DNA from: an uncultured Clostridia bacterium
GTDB taxonomy: Bacteria; Bacillota_A; Clostridia; Oscillospirales; Oscillospiraceae
Direction of reading: 5' to 3'
DNA: 8,442 nt
Assembly: GCA_946059285.1 (NCBI GenBank)
Contig: CAMGMW010000044.1
Location: 1-8,442, forward strand
The notes beneath the pieces were generated by a model that worked only from the letters and a program-made list of their open reading frames with translations, ran no database searches and had not been told where the DNA came from. A program made the translations under genes and the position numbers. Positions 1 to 7,069 of the stretch are shown one piece after another (within the stretch, counting starts at the first letter, position 1; each line of letters starts with the position of its first letter).

Positions 1-504
1 GCCGGAAAAATGATGGAGTATTTCCCGGAGTATGTCAATAAGCTGCGGGATATGGGCGTTCTGATCGTGTTCATTGCGAGCAATGACGGTTATACCCACC
101 CAAGGAATACGGAGCTCAGCCGTGGCAGCGGCGACCCGAAATACCGGGTCAACCTGCCGCCTGAGGCAGGGGACATCGATGACCGCTTTACCTACTGCAA
201 GGATCGGGACCTGTTTGTCCGAAAGTATACCTTTTCCGCATTTTATCGGACGGAGCTTGCGAATATCCTTCGCAGGCATGGTGTGGAAAACGTTCTGGTC
301 TCCGGAATCAAGACAAATGTCTGCTGTCGCCAGACAACAATTGATGCGGTCAGCAGCGGGTTCAACACCATCATGATTTCCGATATGGTTTCGACCAACG
401 ATGAGGAGACCTCGCAATACCATCTTGCGGAGATCGGAAAGTATATTGCAAAGGTGATGCCTTCGGAAGAGGTATTCAGTTTGCTGGAGAAGAATGAGTT
501 ATAA
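1..504 (+). CDS. Isochorismatase-family cysteine hydrolase, 5'-truncated by the window edge
   Basis: This is the C-terminal part of an isochorismatase/nicotinamidase-like hydrolase, a cytosolic family that cleaves amides, ureido groups or vinyl ethers through a Cys-Asp-Lys triad. The frame is open from base 1, so the ATG at 10 is probably internal. Visible are the strand LIVFIASNDGYTHP, the catalytic Lys in VRKYTFSAF (codon 223-225), and the nucleophile in GIKTNVCCRQTTIDA, where the first Cys (codon 322-324) takes the family position. The catalytic Asp normally lies near the N terminus, so it should be just upstream of the window. The usual length of about 180-220 residues suggests some 20-40 residues are missing. 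The next gene starts 53 bases downstream on the same strand, which fits co-transcription. The substrate is unknown; the family is too diverse to choose between amidase, ureidohydrolase and other roles. Confidence 0.88.
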   Translation, partial: AGKMMEYFPEYVNKLRDMGVLIVFIASNDGYTHPRNTELSRGSGDPKYRVNLPPEAGDIDDRFTYCKDRDLFVRKYTFSAFYRTELANILRRHGVENVLVSGIKTNVCCRQTTIDAVSSGFNTIMISDMVSTNDEETSQYHLAEIGKYIAKVMPSEEVFSLLEKNEL

Positions 505-557
505 GCGGCAACACTTATAATGTCCCCGCAGAAAATAATAAAAGAAGGAGAATTGCC

Positions 558-1286
558 ATGAAGTTTACCCCGATTTACTATGTTTGCATTGCCTGCCCGA
601 CGGTCGAAAAAACAATTGAGATGATCGACCGGTATGTCGAACGGGGCGCGACCGCATTCCAGATCGACATGCCCTCCAAGGACCCGTTTGCAGAGACGGA
701 GTTTGTCAAGAGCATGATGAAGGATACCCTTGATTCGATCCCGGATTACGATCACTACATGGACGCGATCTGCAGGATTCGCGAAAAGCATCCGAAGCTG
801 GAGATCCACATCGTGGTATACGACGATGTCATTGATTCCATTGGTCTGGAAAAATTCTGCGCGTTTATTCAGAAGATTAACGCGGCGTCCATTATGGTAC
901 CCGGTATCACGCCTGAGCACCGCGCCTACGCGGAAGGTCTGGGCATTGAAGTGTTCCGGAGCACTACTCACGAGATGAGCGACGAGCAGATCGACTTCTG
1001 CGCCGCGGCAAAGGAAGGCTCATATATCTGTCTGCGCAATAAAAAACCGGGCGAGGTGGACCGCCCCGGCTATGAAACATGGGAGAAGAAGTATGCTCTC
1101 ATGCGCGAACGCGGCGTAAAGGGTAATATTTACAGTGTGTTTGGCATCAAGACAAAGGAAGAACTGGCGGCTGTCAAAAAGACCGGCGCAAGAGGCGCGA
1201 TCATCGGCAATGTCCTGATGCGTCTTTGGAACGATGAGGAAAAGCTCTGGAAGCTGCTGGATGATTTCCAGTCACTTGCAGAATAA
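558..1286 (+). CDS. TrpA-like TIM-barrel protein, paralog 1 of 4
   Basis: This 242-residue protein matches the layout of tryptophan synthase alpha (TrpA-like ribulose-phosphate-binding barrel), although TrpA is usually about 250-270 residues. The N-terminal YYVCIACPTVEKT aligns with the TrpA YITAGDPSLEAT region. FQIDMPSKDPFAET aligns with the TrpA segment ELGVPFSDPLADG, placing Gln35 at the catalytic E49 position, Asp37 at G51 and Glu46 at the catalytic D60 position. Y88-x-D90 corresponds to the TrpA Y102-x-N104 pair. The phosphate-site loops remain recognisable as FGI (195-197) and GN (217-218; GS in TrpA). The TrpA DLP/DVP loop is absent. The start is supported by AAGGAG at 545-550, seven bases before the ATG. 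The next paralog begins 10 bases after the stop. A classical TrpA role is unlikely; a lyase or isomerase acting on a phosphorylated compound is only an inference. Confidence 0.85.
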   Translation: MKFTPIYYVCIACPTVEKTIEMIDRYVERGATAFQIDMPSKDPFAETEFVKSMMKDTLDSIPDYDHYMDAICRIREKHPKLEIHIVVYDDVIDSIGLEKFCAFIQKINAASIMVPGITPEHRAYAEGLGIEVFRSTTHEMSDEQIDFCAAAKEGSYICLRNKKPGEVDRPGYETWEKKYALMRERGVKGNIYSVFGIKTKEELAAVKKTGARGAIIGNVLMRLWNDEEKLWKLLDDFQSLAE

Positions 1287-1296
1287 GGGACCTGCC

Positions 1297-2028
1297 ATGC
1301 GGTTTCATCCCATTTATTATATTACGCTCGTGTGTCCGAGCCTGGAGACATCGCTCGGGAAAATCCGGGAGTACATACAAAACGGCGCGACTGCACTGCA
1401 GATCGATATGCCATCCCGAAATCCTGTCTATGAAACACCGTTTGTCGCGGAAATGATGGCAAAAGCGCTTGCTGAGTATGCCAACTATGACAGATTTATG
1501 GACGAGCTTCGTGCGGTGCGTAAGGCGTATCCACATGTTGAAATCCATCTGGTACTCTATCCGGATGTCATCGAGAGCATCGGCTTCGACCGCTTTGTGA
1601 GCTATTTTCTGGAGGCCGGCTTCTCTAGCCTGATGCTTGTTTCTACGGACGAAGCGCTTCGGAGCGCATTGCGGGGCGCGGGGATTACGCTGCTATCCTC
1701 CATTTCGAAGGATATGACGGAGGCTGAGCTTGCAATGGCAACTTCCGCATCTGCGGAGGATGTGATTGCGCTGAATTACCGGCTGCATACTCAGTCGGCG
1801 CGGACACAGTATCCGACCTTTGCGGATAAGATCCGTTTCCTGCGCGAACGCGGTGTGTGCGCCAGAGTGTTTGCGGTCGAGGGAATTGCAACAAAGGAGA
1901 TGATGCTGGAAGTCCGGGATGCCGGAGCGGATGGCGCGCTGGTCGGAAATGTATTAATGCGTCTTTGGAACGAACCAGACAAATTGTGGGATCTTTTCCG
2001 ACAATTCCAGGAGGTGGCGTACGCGTAA
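1297..2028 (+). CDS. TrpA-like TIM-barrel protein, paralog 2 of 4
   Basis: This 243-residue barrel protein aligns without gaps to paralog 1 through at least residue 90. It keeps YYITLVCPSLET, LQIDMPSRNPVYET (Gln35, Asp37, Glu46), NYDRFMDELRAVR and Y88-x-D90, and ends with GNVLMRLWNEPDKLW. The phosphate-loop equivalent reads AVEGIATKE, so the Gly-Ile pair is retained. The ATG at 1297 is chosen over the upstream in-frame ATG at 1234: it follows AAGGGA (1285-1290) by six bases and makes the N terminus match its paralogs, whereas 1234 would overlap paralog 1. This is the most divergent copy in the middle. Its loop after strand 4 (STDEALRSAL) and the region around ALNYRLHTQ lack the RN/RT-plus-basic pattern seen in the other three, which suggests a different ligand or a partner-subunit role. 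Ten bases separate it from paralog 1, so the two are probably translated from one mRNA. Confidence 0.84.
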   Translation: MRFHPIYYITLVCPSLETSLGKIREYIQNGATALQIDMPSRNPVYETPFVAEMMAKALAEYANYDRFMDELRAVRKAYPHVEIHLVLYPDVIESIGFDRFVSYFLEAGFSSLMLVSTDEALRSALRGAGITLLSSISKDMTEAELAMATSASAEDVIALNYRLHTQSARTQYPTFADKIRFLRERGVCARVFAVEGIATKEMMLEVRDAGADGALVGNVLMRLWNEPDKLWDLFRQFQEVAYA

Positions 2029-2067
2029 ATAAAAGAAAAATGAATCATGTCAAATAAAAAGTGGTAT

Positions 2068-2075
2068 AAAGGAGA
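2068..2075 (+). promoter_or_regulatory. Ribosome binding site that fixes the TTG start of paralog 3
   Basis: AAAGGAGA lies seven bases before TTG 2083. It is the only good Shine-Dalgarno match near the 5' end of this gene. Because it lies downstream of the in-frame ATG at 2047, it argues strongly for the TTG start. Confidence 0.75.
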
Positions 2076-2082
2076 TCAAAAC

Positions 2083-2823
2083 TTGAGCGGATTTAAGGTA
2101 ATCTACTATATGACAATTGCATGCCCGACCGTAGAGCGCACGCTGGAAATGGTTGACAAATATGTCAAGAATGGTGTAAAATCGATACAAATAGACATGC
2201 CGTCAACGAATCCGTTTGCAGAGACTGATTTTGTCAAAAAAATGATGGGTGACACGCTGAAAGACGGTCTGAATTATGACAAGTACATGGACGCGGTTCG
2301 GGAAATTCGCAGAAGGCATCCCGATGTGGAGCTGCATCTCATGTCCTATCCGGATGTTGTGGAGTCCATCGGATTGAAAAGGTATGCGGACTTTGCCAAA
2401 GAAATCGGCGTTGTCAGCCTGATGCTGTGCGGCGATATGCCGCAGGAACGCGCATACTTCTACGAGCGCGGACTGCTGTGCTCCGGTCATGTGGAATTTA
2501 CAATGCCGGAAGAACAAGTCGCAAGAGCGTGTGATCCTGCGCAAAAATACTCTCTGGTCACAATGCGCAACGCCCGTGTCGGACAGCAGCCCAGACCAGG
2601 ACTGGAAACGTGGAAAGCCCGTGTCCGTTATATGCGGGAGGAGCGCAAATGTCCGTATCCGCTGTATGCGGTCGGTGGTATTCTCAATCCGGAAATGCTT
2701 CTGGAGGCAAAAGAAGCCGGCGTTGTAGGAGCATACCTTGGCAATGTTCTCATGTGGAACTGGGACAACGAGGAAAAGCTGTTTGCAATGATCCGGGGCT
2801 TTGAAGAGGTTGCCGCTCAATAG
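2083..2823 (+). CDS. TrpA-like TIM-barrel protein, paralog 3 of 4 (TTG start)
   Basis: This is a 246-residue TrpA-like barrel. YYMTIACPTVERT, IQIDMPSTNPFAET (Gln36, Asp38, Glu47), NYDKYMDAVREIR and Y89-x-D91 sit one residue later than in its paralogs and need no gaps. The C-terminal phosphate loops read AVGGILNPE and YLGNVLMWNW. The start chosen is TTG at 2083, preceded by AAAGGAGA (2068-2075) at normal spacing; this gives MSGFKVIYY, matching MSFKIMYY of paralog 4. An in-frame ATG at 2047 would add twelve residues unlike any paralog, lacks a good ribosome binding site and would place the strong AGGAG inside the gene. Paralog 2 ends 54 bases upstream. The segment TMRNARVGQQPRPGLETW matches the loop in paralog 1 (LRNKKPGEVDRPGYETW), so these two may share ligand chemistry. 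The function is unknown. Confidence 0.84.
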   Translation: MSGFKVIYYMTIACPTVERTLEMVDKYVKNGVKSIQIDMPSTNPFAETDFVKKMMGDTLKDGLNYDKYMDAVREIRRRHPDVELHLMSYPDVVESIGLKRYADFAKEIGVVSLMLCGDMPQERAYFYERGLLCSGHVEFTMPEEQVARACDPAQKYSLVTMRNARVGQQPRPGLETWKARVRYMREERKCPYPLYAVGGILNPEMLLEAKEAGVVGAYLGNVLMWNWDNEEKLFAMIRGFEEVAAQ

Positions 2824-2949
2824 CTTTATACCCACATCTGTACGGAAAAACCTTGTGACGCGGTTTCATTTCAGCGGCGGATGCATGCCTACAAGAATGC
2901 TGCGTTTTGCTGTGAAGAGAAAATTAAGCAAATGTGAGGTAAATAACTT

Positions 2950-3711
2950 ATGCCAATTGTACATCAACTTCATGAAGCTACAAAAGTTCCGAAATACTGC
3001 GTGATCAAGGAAAGCATCATCAGCTCCATTATTTCAGGAGATCTCGTTCCGAATGAGCAGCTGCCAACGGAGCACGAACTGATGGAACGATATGGTGTCA
3101 GCCGTGTTACGGTAAGGCGCGCCCTGAAGGAGCTGTATGATGAGGGCTATATTTACCGCATTCAGGGAAAGGGCACTTTCTGCAGCAAGAACGATGCTGT
3201 TCTTGCAAAGAGCGAACGGGCAGGTCTGAAGGCCAGCGGCTACAGCATGATTGTGGCGCGGCACAACAAGACGCATACCAGAGTTTTTGTCTCACTCAAG
3301 ACAGAACCTTGCTCTGATGAAGATGCCGAGGCTTTGGAGATTGAACCGGGCAAACCGGTATTTGCATTGGATCGAATCCACTGCGTGGACGGCAAACCGT
3401 GGGTCTACGTTCGCGGCATACTGCATCCGATCAATGCGCATGGCTTTGAGGCTTACAATCCGATTTCTTCATCGCTGTTTGATATTGCGTACAAGTACTT
3501 CGGCGGAGTTTTGGATTCCAGAGAAAAGCGCATTTCCGTAATAGGCGCTGATGCGAATCTTGCGGAACATCTCAACGTGTCAGAAGGTTTCCCGCTTGTG
3601 AAGTGTGACTACCTTGCCTGTCTGCTGAAGGATAATGAAGAAATCCGCTTTGAAAGTGCGCATGCCTTTTACCGTACAGATGTATTAAGCTATTTGCCGG
3701 AATACACTTAA
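2950..3711 (+). CDS. GntR-family (HutC-type) transcriptional regulator with UTRA ligand domain
   Basis: This 253-residue regulator has a typical GntR winged helix-turn-helix at about residues 12-80: LPTEHELMERYGVSRVTVRR (38-57) is the helix-turn-helix, followed by ALKELYDEGYIYRIQGKGTF, which forms the wing. Residues of about 100-250 form a UTRA ligand-binding domain, as seen in DDEDAEALEIEPG-like and GKPVFALDRIHCVDGKPWVYVR segments and the C-terminal FESAHAFYRTDVLSYL. UTRA domains of this subfamily bind small effectors such as phosphosugars, histidine-pathway acids or phosphonate-related compounds; the effector here is not known. The ATG at 2950 follows GTGAGGT (2934-2940) at good spacing. 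A 126-base gap separates it from paralog 3, the longest gap among the genes before 8257, so it could hold its own promoter, although no convincing -35/-10 pair is visible. It is the likely local regulator of the cluster, by position. Confidence 0.93.
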   Translation: MPIVHQLHEATKVPKYCVIKESIISSIISGDLVPNEQLPTEHELMERYGVSRVTVRRALKELYDEGYIYRIQGKGTFCSKNDAVLAKSERAGLKASGYSMIVARHNKTHTRVFVSLKTEPCSDEDAEALEIEPGKPVFALDRIHCVDGKPWVYVRGILHPINAHGFEAYNPISSSLFDIAYKYFGGVLDSREKRISVIGADANLAEHLNVSEGFPLVKCDYLACLLKDNEEIRFESAHAFYRTDVLSYLPEYT

Positions 3712-3739
3712 TACGAAATCTGAAGCGGGTGAAATACAA

Positions 3740-4981
3740 TTGAATAAAAAAGGGAAGCTGCATTATGGTTGGGTTGTTGTCATTGGCTGCGTATTGCTGT
3801 CCGCTACAACAGGACTGCTTCTGGGACTGAACAGCATCTTCATTAAGCCAGTTACGCAATCGCTGTCCATATCGCGTTCCGCGTTTTCTGCGACCTCCAC
3901 GATCTATAACTGTGTGGTCATGGTCAGCGTTCCGTTTATGCCACGGCTGTTTAAAAAGAAAATCTTTAAGCCGCTGTTGCTCATCGGCGCGGTATCCGTC
4001 GCTGTGGTGCATGCGTTTTATGCACTTGCGCCGAACATCTACGTCATGTATCTGCTTTTTGCAATCTGCGGCTTTACCTCCTGCCTGATCGGCGCGGTAC
4101 CGACCGTGATCCTGACTTCCAACTGGTTCGTGAAAAGCCGGGGATTGGCGACAAGCATTGCTTTCAGCGGCTCCGGAATCTCGACAATGATCATGTCGCC
4201 GGTCATCACAGCCGTGATCATAAGCAGCGGGTGGCGGGTTGGCTATCTCGTAATCGGTGCATGCTGTCTGGTTTTGTCTTTGGTTTCGGCGTTGTTTTTC
4301 ATCAAAGTAAAGCCGTCTGATATGGGCCTTGCGCCGTATGGTGCGGAAGAAACCGATGTGGAAAAGACGGAACAGAAGGGATTTACCTGTGCGCAGACCC
4401 TGCGCACAAAGAGCTTTTGGATTTTCTCTTTTGGCATACTCCTGAGCTCACTGACCGCGTATGGTGTGATTTACCATATTGTGACCTTCTGGACCGATCT
4501 GGGCCATGCAGCGGAGACAGCGGCAGTTTGGTTTTCTATTTCCAACGGCATCGGCATCCTCAGCAAAGCTCTGATGGGTGGGGTGTATGACCGCCTCGGC
4601 GTAAGAAAAGCGTCGGCATTTTGCTGTGCGCTGACGCTCGTGTCATTTGTGTGCCTTCCGCTGTCGAAAAATGCCGTTTTCGCAGTGATTGCGGCGGTAT
4701 TCTTTGGCTTGGGTGCGGGCATACAGATCTCTCCGCCGACAGCAATGACAAATGCCCTGTTCGGAGATTTGGCCTACAGTTCCAATTACAGCATTGTAAC
4801 GTTGATTTACTTTATCGGCATTGCGATCGGCAATCTGATGTCCGCAATGATTTTTGATAAAACCGGCAGCTATCGTCCGGCGTGGATCATTTACGCTGTC
4901 ATGATTGTTGTGACCTTTGTGTTGTGGATCGTTGCCGACCATGTTGCGAAAAAGGAACGGAAGAAGATATTAGGAGAATGA
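3740..4981 (+). CDS. MFS transporter, monocarboxylate / oxalate-formate antiporter type
   Basis: This 413-residue inner-membrane protein has about twelve hydrophobic helices in two halves, separated by a charged cytoplasmic loop at about 195-220 (AEETDVEKTEQKGF). The opening HYGWVVVIGCVLL and the signature NWFVKSRGLATSIAFSGSG (from N128) are typical of MFS carriers related to monocarboxylate porters and the oxalate:formate antiporter group, which move small organic acids. GGVYDRLGVRKAS is the second-half counterpart of the MFS loop 2-3 motif. The start is TTG at 3740, preceded by GCGGGTGA (3725-3732); the protein then begins directly before helix 1, with no room for a later start. It lies 28 bases after the regulator, so co-transcription is likely. 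The cargo is most likely an anionic carboxylate, by family only; exact substrate and direction are unknown. Confidence 0.9.
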   Translation: MNKKGKLHYGWVVVIGCVLLSATTGLLLGLNSIFIKPVTQSLSISRSAFSATSTIYNCVVMVSVPFMPRLFKKKIFKPLLLIGAVSVAVVHAFYALAPNIYVMYLLFAICGFTSCLIGAVPTVILTSNWFVKSRGLATSIAFSGSGISTMIMSPVITAVIISSGWRVGYLVIGACCLVLSLVSALFFIKVKPSDMGLAPYGAEETDVEKTEQKGFTCAQTLRTKSFWIFSFGILLSSLTAYGVIYHIVTFWTDLGHAAETAAVWFSISNGIGILSKALMGGVYDRLGVRKASAFCCALTLVSFVCLPLSKNAVFAVIAAVFFGLGAGIQISPPTAMTNALFGDLAYSSNYSIVTLIYFIGIAIGNLMSAMIFDKTGSYRPAWIIYAVMIVVTFVLWIVADHVAKKERKKILGE

Positions 4982-4984
4982 AGA

Positions 4985-5008
4985 AAGCGGCTGCATATGC
5001 AGCCGCTT
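4985..5008. repeat. Perfect 24-bp palindrome between the transporter and paralog 4
   Basis: The half-site AAGCGGCTGCAT is followed at once by its exact reverse complement, with no spacer. The site starts four bases after the transporter stop codon and ends 30 bases before paralog 4. As RNA it could form a long stem, but no T-run follows (TTCCGGAGCG), which is unlike a rho-independent terminator. It could be an operator for a dimeric regulator such as the adjacent GntR protein, or an RNA-stability or partial-attenuation hairpin within the operon. Which of these applies is not decided by the sequence. Confidence 0.7.
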
Positions 5009-5038
5009 CCGGAGCGATAATCGAAAAGGAGAAGTATC

Positions 5039-5773
5039 ATGAGTTTTAAAATAATGTATTATTTTACGATAGCCTGTCCCACCGTTGAGAAGACGAAGGA
5101 AATGATCGACCGCTACGCCGAGCGCGGCGTCAACTGTATTCAGCTTGATATGCCGTCCTCCGACCCCTTTGGCGAGAGCGATTTTGTCAAGCGCCTGATG
5201 CGGGAGACATTGGAAGCACATCCGGATTATGATTACTACATGGACGCCATTCGTGACATTCGGAAAGCGCATCCCGATATGACCATCAGCATGGTCGTGT
5301 ACACCGACGTTATCGACGCCATTGGTGTTGAGAAGTATGTCGATTTTCTGCAGGAAATCGGCGCGGAGTATAATATGATCGCCGGCGAACATCCCGCGTG
5401 CAAAAAGCGGATGGAAGAAAAGGGCATCAGCTTTGTCAAGGGCGGTATTGCCTATCATCAGCCGGAATATGACATTGAGGACGCCAGGGAATACGGTGAA
5501 AACGACATCGTACTGATGCGTACCAAGCGCGTGACGGAGTCGATGAACCGCAGATGCCATGCGTGGGCGGACAGGATTAAGCTGGCGCGTGACGGCGGCG
5601 TCAAATGCCAGATCTGGGCGGTCGCTGAAATTGGCTCCGGCGCGGATATGGCTGAGCGTAAGAATGCGGGTGCGCAGGGCGCGATCGTCGGGAATGTGCT
5701 GATGCGTCTGTGGAATGATGAGGAAAAGCTCTGGAAACTGCTGGATGAGTTCCAGTCTTACGCAGAAGAATAA
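5039..5773 (+). CDS. TrpA-like TIM-barrel protein, paralog 4 of 4
   Basis: This 244-residue barrel is the fourth member of the set, separated from the other three by the regulator and transporter. It keeps YYFTIACPTVEKT, IQLDMPSSDPFGES (Gln35, Asp37, Glu46), DYDYYMDAIRDIR and Y88-x-D90. Two things set it apart. The pair E82-x-H84 of the other copies becomes T82-x-S84, and the phosphate loop reads AVAEIGSGADM, so the Gly before Ile is lost and a GSG follows instead. The last 29 residues shared with paralog 1 (from AIVGN) differ at three positions only. The ATG at 5039 follows AAAAGGAGA (5024-5032). It lies 35 bases before the alcohol dehydrogenase gene, suggesting joint expression and perhaps consecutive steps. 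Function is unknown; TrpA activity is unlikely because the E49-equivalent is Gln. Confidence 0.85.
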   Translation: MSFKIMYYFTIACPTVEKTKEMIDRYAERGVNCIQLDMPSSDPFGESDFVKRLMRETLEAHPDYDYYMDAIRDIRKAHPDMTISMVVYTDVIDAIGVEKYVDFLQEIGAEYNMIAGEHPACKKRMEEKGISFVKGGIAYHQPEYDIEDAREYGENDIVLMRTKRVTESMNRRCHAWADRIKLARDGGVKCQIWAVAEIGSGADMAERKNAGAQGAIVGNVLMRLWNDEEKLWKLLDEFQSYAEE

Positions 5774-5808
5774 AAAACCATATTAATTTTGAAAAAGGGA
5801 GTATTACC

Positions 5809-7026
5809 ATGAAAGAACATAAAGTTACACCGATCGATAACTCTTTAGATAATTTCATGATCTGGGTCGGCACTCAGATTTTCTTCGGCAAAACTGCGCT
5901 GGAGCACCTGCCTGAGGGTGTTAACCGCTTCGGTAAGCGTATTTTGATGGTTTATGGCGGCGGCAGCATCAAAAGAAACGGCGTCTATGACCAGGTTACT
6001 TCCATCCTGAAGGAAAACGGTAATTTTGTCGTGGAGCTGGGCGGGGTTCAGCCGAATCCGCGTGTTAGCTTGATCCGAAAGGGAATTGAAGTTGCGAGAG
6101 AAAATAAGGTCGATATGGTCCTTGCCGTTGGCGGCGGCAGCGTCATCGATTCCGCAAAGGGTATCGCCTGCGGCTACTATTATGATGGCGATGTCTGGGA
6201 ACTGGCGGGCAAGACCGTGAGCACAGACAAGGTTCTCCCTGTTCTGACTGTTCTTACGATTCCCGCAACCAGCTCCGAAATGGCGACCGGCAGCACATGG
6301 CTGAACGACACCATCGTACCGCACAAGAAGGCGGGCGCCCACGGACCTTACATGCGTCCGCGTGTTTCCTATCTGAACCCGGAGTTCACCTACACACTGC
6401 CCGCAAAGCAGACGGCTGCCGGCGTTTCTGACATTATGAGCCATATCATTGAGTCCTATTTTTCCAATGAAAAGAGAGCCTATTTGCAGGCGCGCACTGC
6501 GGAGGGCATGTTAAAGACCCTGATTAAGTATACACCGATTGCTTTGGCCGAGCCTGACAACTATGAGGCGCGTGCGAATATTATGTACTGCGGCTCCTGG
6601 GGCAACAACGGATACATCGTCAAAGGCAACTATGTCTCTTGGAGTGTGCATGGGCTGGAGAATTCCATCAATGAGGCGTGCGACAACACGCATGGCGAGG
6701 GTCTTGCCGTACTGACGCCGCACTGGATGCGCTGGGCAATGCGTGATGAGAACCTCTACCGCTATGTGGACTTTGCCGTTAATGTATTTGGCGTAGATCC
6801 CTCACTGCCGGAGAGAGAAATCGCAGAGCGCGGCATTCAGGAGCTGGAAGCCTTCTATGAAAAGATCGGCATGCCGAAGAAGCTGAGTGAGCTGGGTGCG
6901 AAGTATGAGGATATTGAAAAATATGCAGAGAGATTCAATCTCCCCGGCACCATGGCTTACCAGGATGGCGCTTTCATTCCCATCCGTTTTCAGGATGCAG
7001 TAGAGATTTATAAGGCGGCATTCTAA
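5809..7026 (+). CDS. Iron-containing alcohol dehydrogenase, YqhD/butanol-dehydrogenase type
   Basis: This full-length 405-residue group III alcohol dehydrogenase interconverts aldehydes and alcohols using NAD(P)H in the cytosol. The N-terminal Rossmann-like domain shows VYGGGSIKRNG (48-58) and VGGGSVIDSAK (107-117), both cofactor-site motifs. The all-helical C-terminal domain holds a complete metal site: Asp208 and His212 in GVSDIMSHIIES, His281 in WSVHGLENS and His295 in NTHGEG. The spacing is close to that of YqhD (194, 198, 267, 281). PATSSEMATGSTWL is the usual phosphate-binding turn. GAAAAAGGGAG-like sequence just upstream (5791-5801) supports the ATG at 5809. It follows paralog 4 by 35 bases and is closed by a hairpin terminator, so it likely ends the main transcript. 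It probably reduces an aldehyde made by the upstream enzymes; direction and substrate are inferred from context. Confidence 0.94.
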   Translation: MKEHKVTPIDNSLDNFMIWVGTQIFFGKTALEHLPEGVNRFGKRILMVYGGGSIKRNGVYDQVTSILKENGNFVVELGGVQPNPRVSLIRKGIEVARENKVDMVLAVGGGSVIDSAKGIACGYYYDGDVWELAGKTVSTDKVLPVLTVLTIPATSSEMATGSTWLNDTIVPHKKAGAHGPYMRPRVSYLNPEFTYTLPAKQTAAGVSDIMSHIIESYFSNEKRAYLQARTAEGMLKTLIKYTPIALAEPDNYEARANIMYCGSWGNNGYIVKGNYVSWSVHGLENSINEACDNTHGEGLAVLTPHWMRWAMRDENLYRYVDFAVNVFGVDPSLPEREIAERGIQELEAFYEKIGMPKKLSELGAKYEDIEKYAERFNLPGTMAYQDGAFIPIRFQDAVEIYKAAF

Positions 7027-7031
7027 TGAAA

Positions 7032-7069
7032 AGGGCACCCCGGCTTCAGTTCAGCGGTCGGGGTGCTCT
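7032..7069 (+). terminator. Hairpin terminator after the alcohol dehydrogenase gene
   Basis: The arm AAGGGCACCCCG at 7031-7042 has its inner 11 bases (7032-7042) paired with CGGGGTGCTCT (7059-7069), including one G-T wobble, around a 16-base loop. The tail is CTTCC, with few T residues, so termination may be partial and allow some read-through into the aldo/keto reductase gene 40 bases further on. Confidence 0.7.

Noticed and set aside
516..521. Exact TATAAT between the hydrolase gene and paralog 1
   Set aside because: It matches a -10 box, but no -35-like hexamer lies at 16-18 bases upstream and there is no TGn extension, so a promoter is not supported.
243..971. Long open frame of 242 residues on the minus strand
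   Set aside because: It runs antisense across the hydrolase and paralog 1, has no recognisable domain, and similar antisense frames appear opposite paralogs 3 and 4, so it is a codon-bias shadow.
558..2823. Calling the barrel genes trpA of a tryptophan operon
   Set aside because: No trpB or other trp gene is present, there are four copies, and the E49-equivalent is Gln in every copy.
2801..3004. Small + strand frame bridging the gap before the gntR gene
   Set aside because: It overlaps the ends of two well-supported genes in another frame, has no good ribosome binding site and no recognisable motif.
5845..6444. Open frame of 199 residues on the minus strand
   Set aside because: It lies wholly antisense to the alcohol dehydrogenase, whose metal and cofactor motifs are intact; no domain or ribosome binding site supports it.
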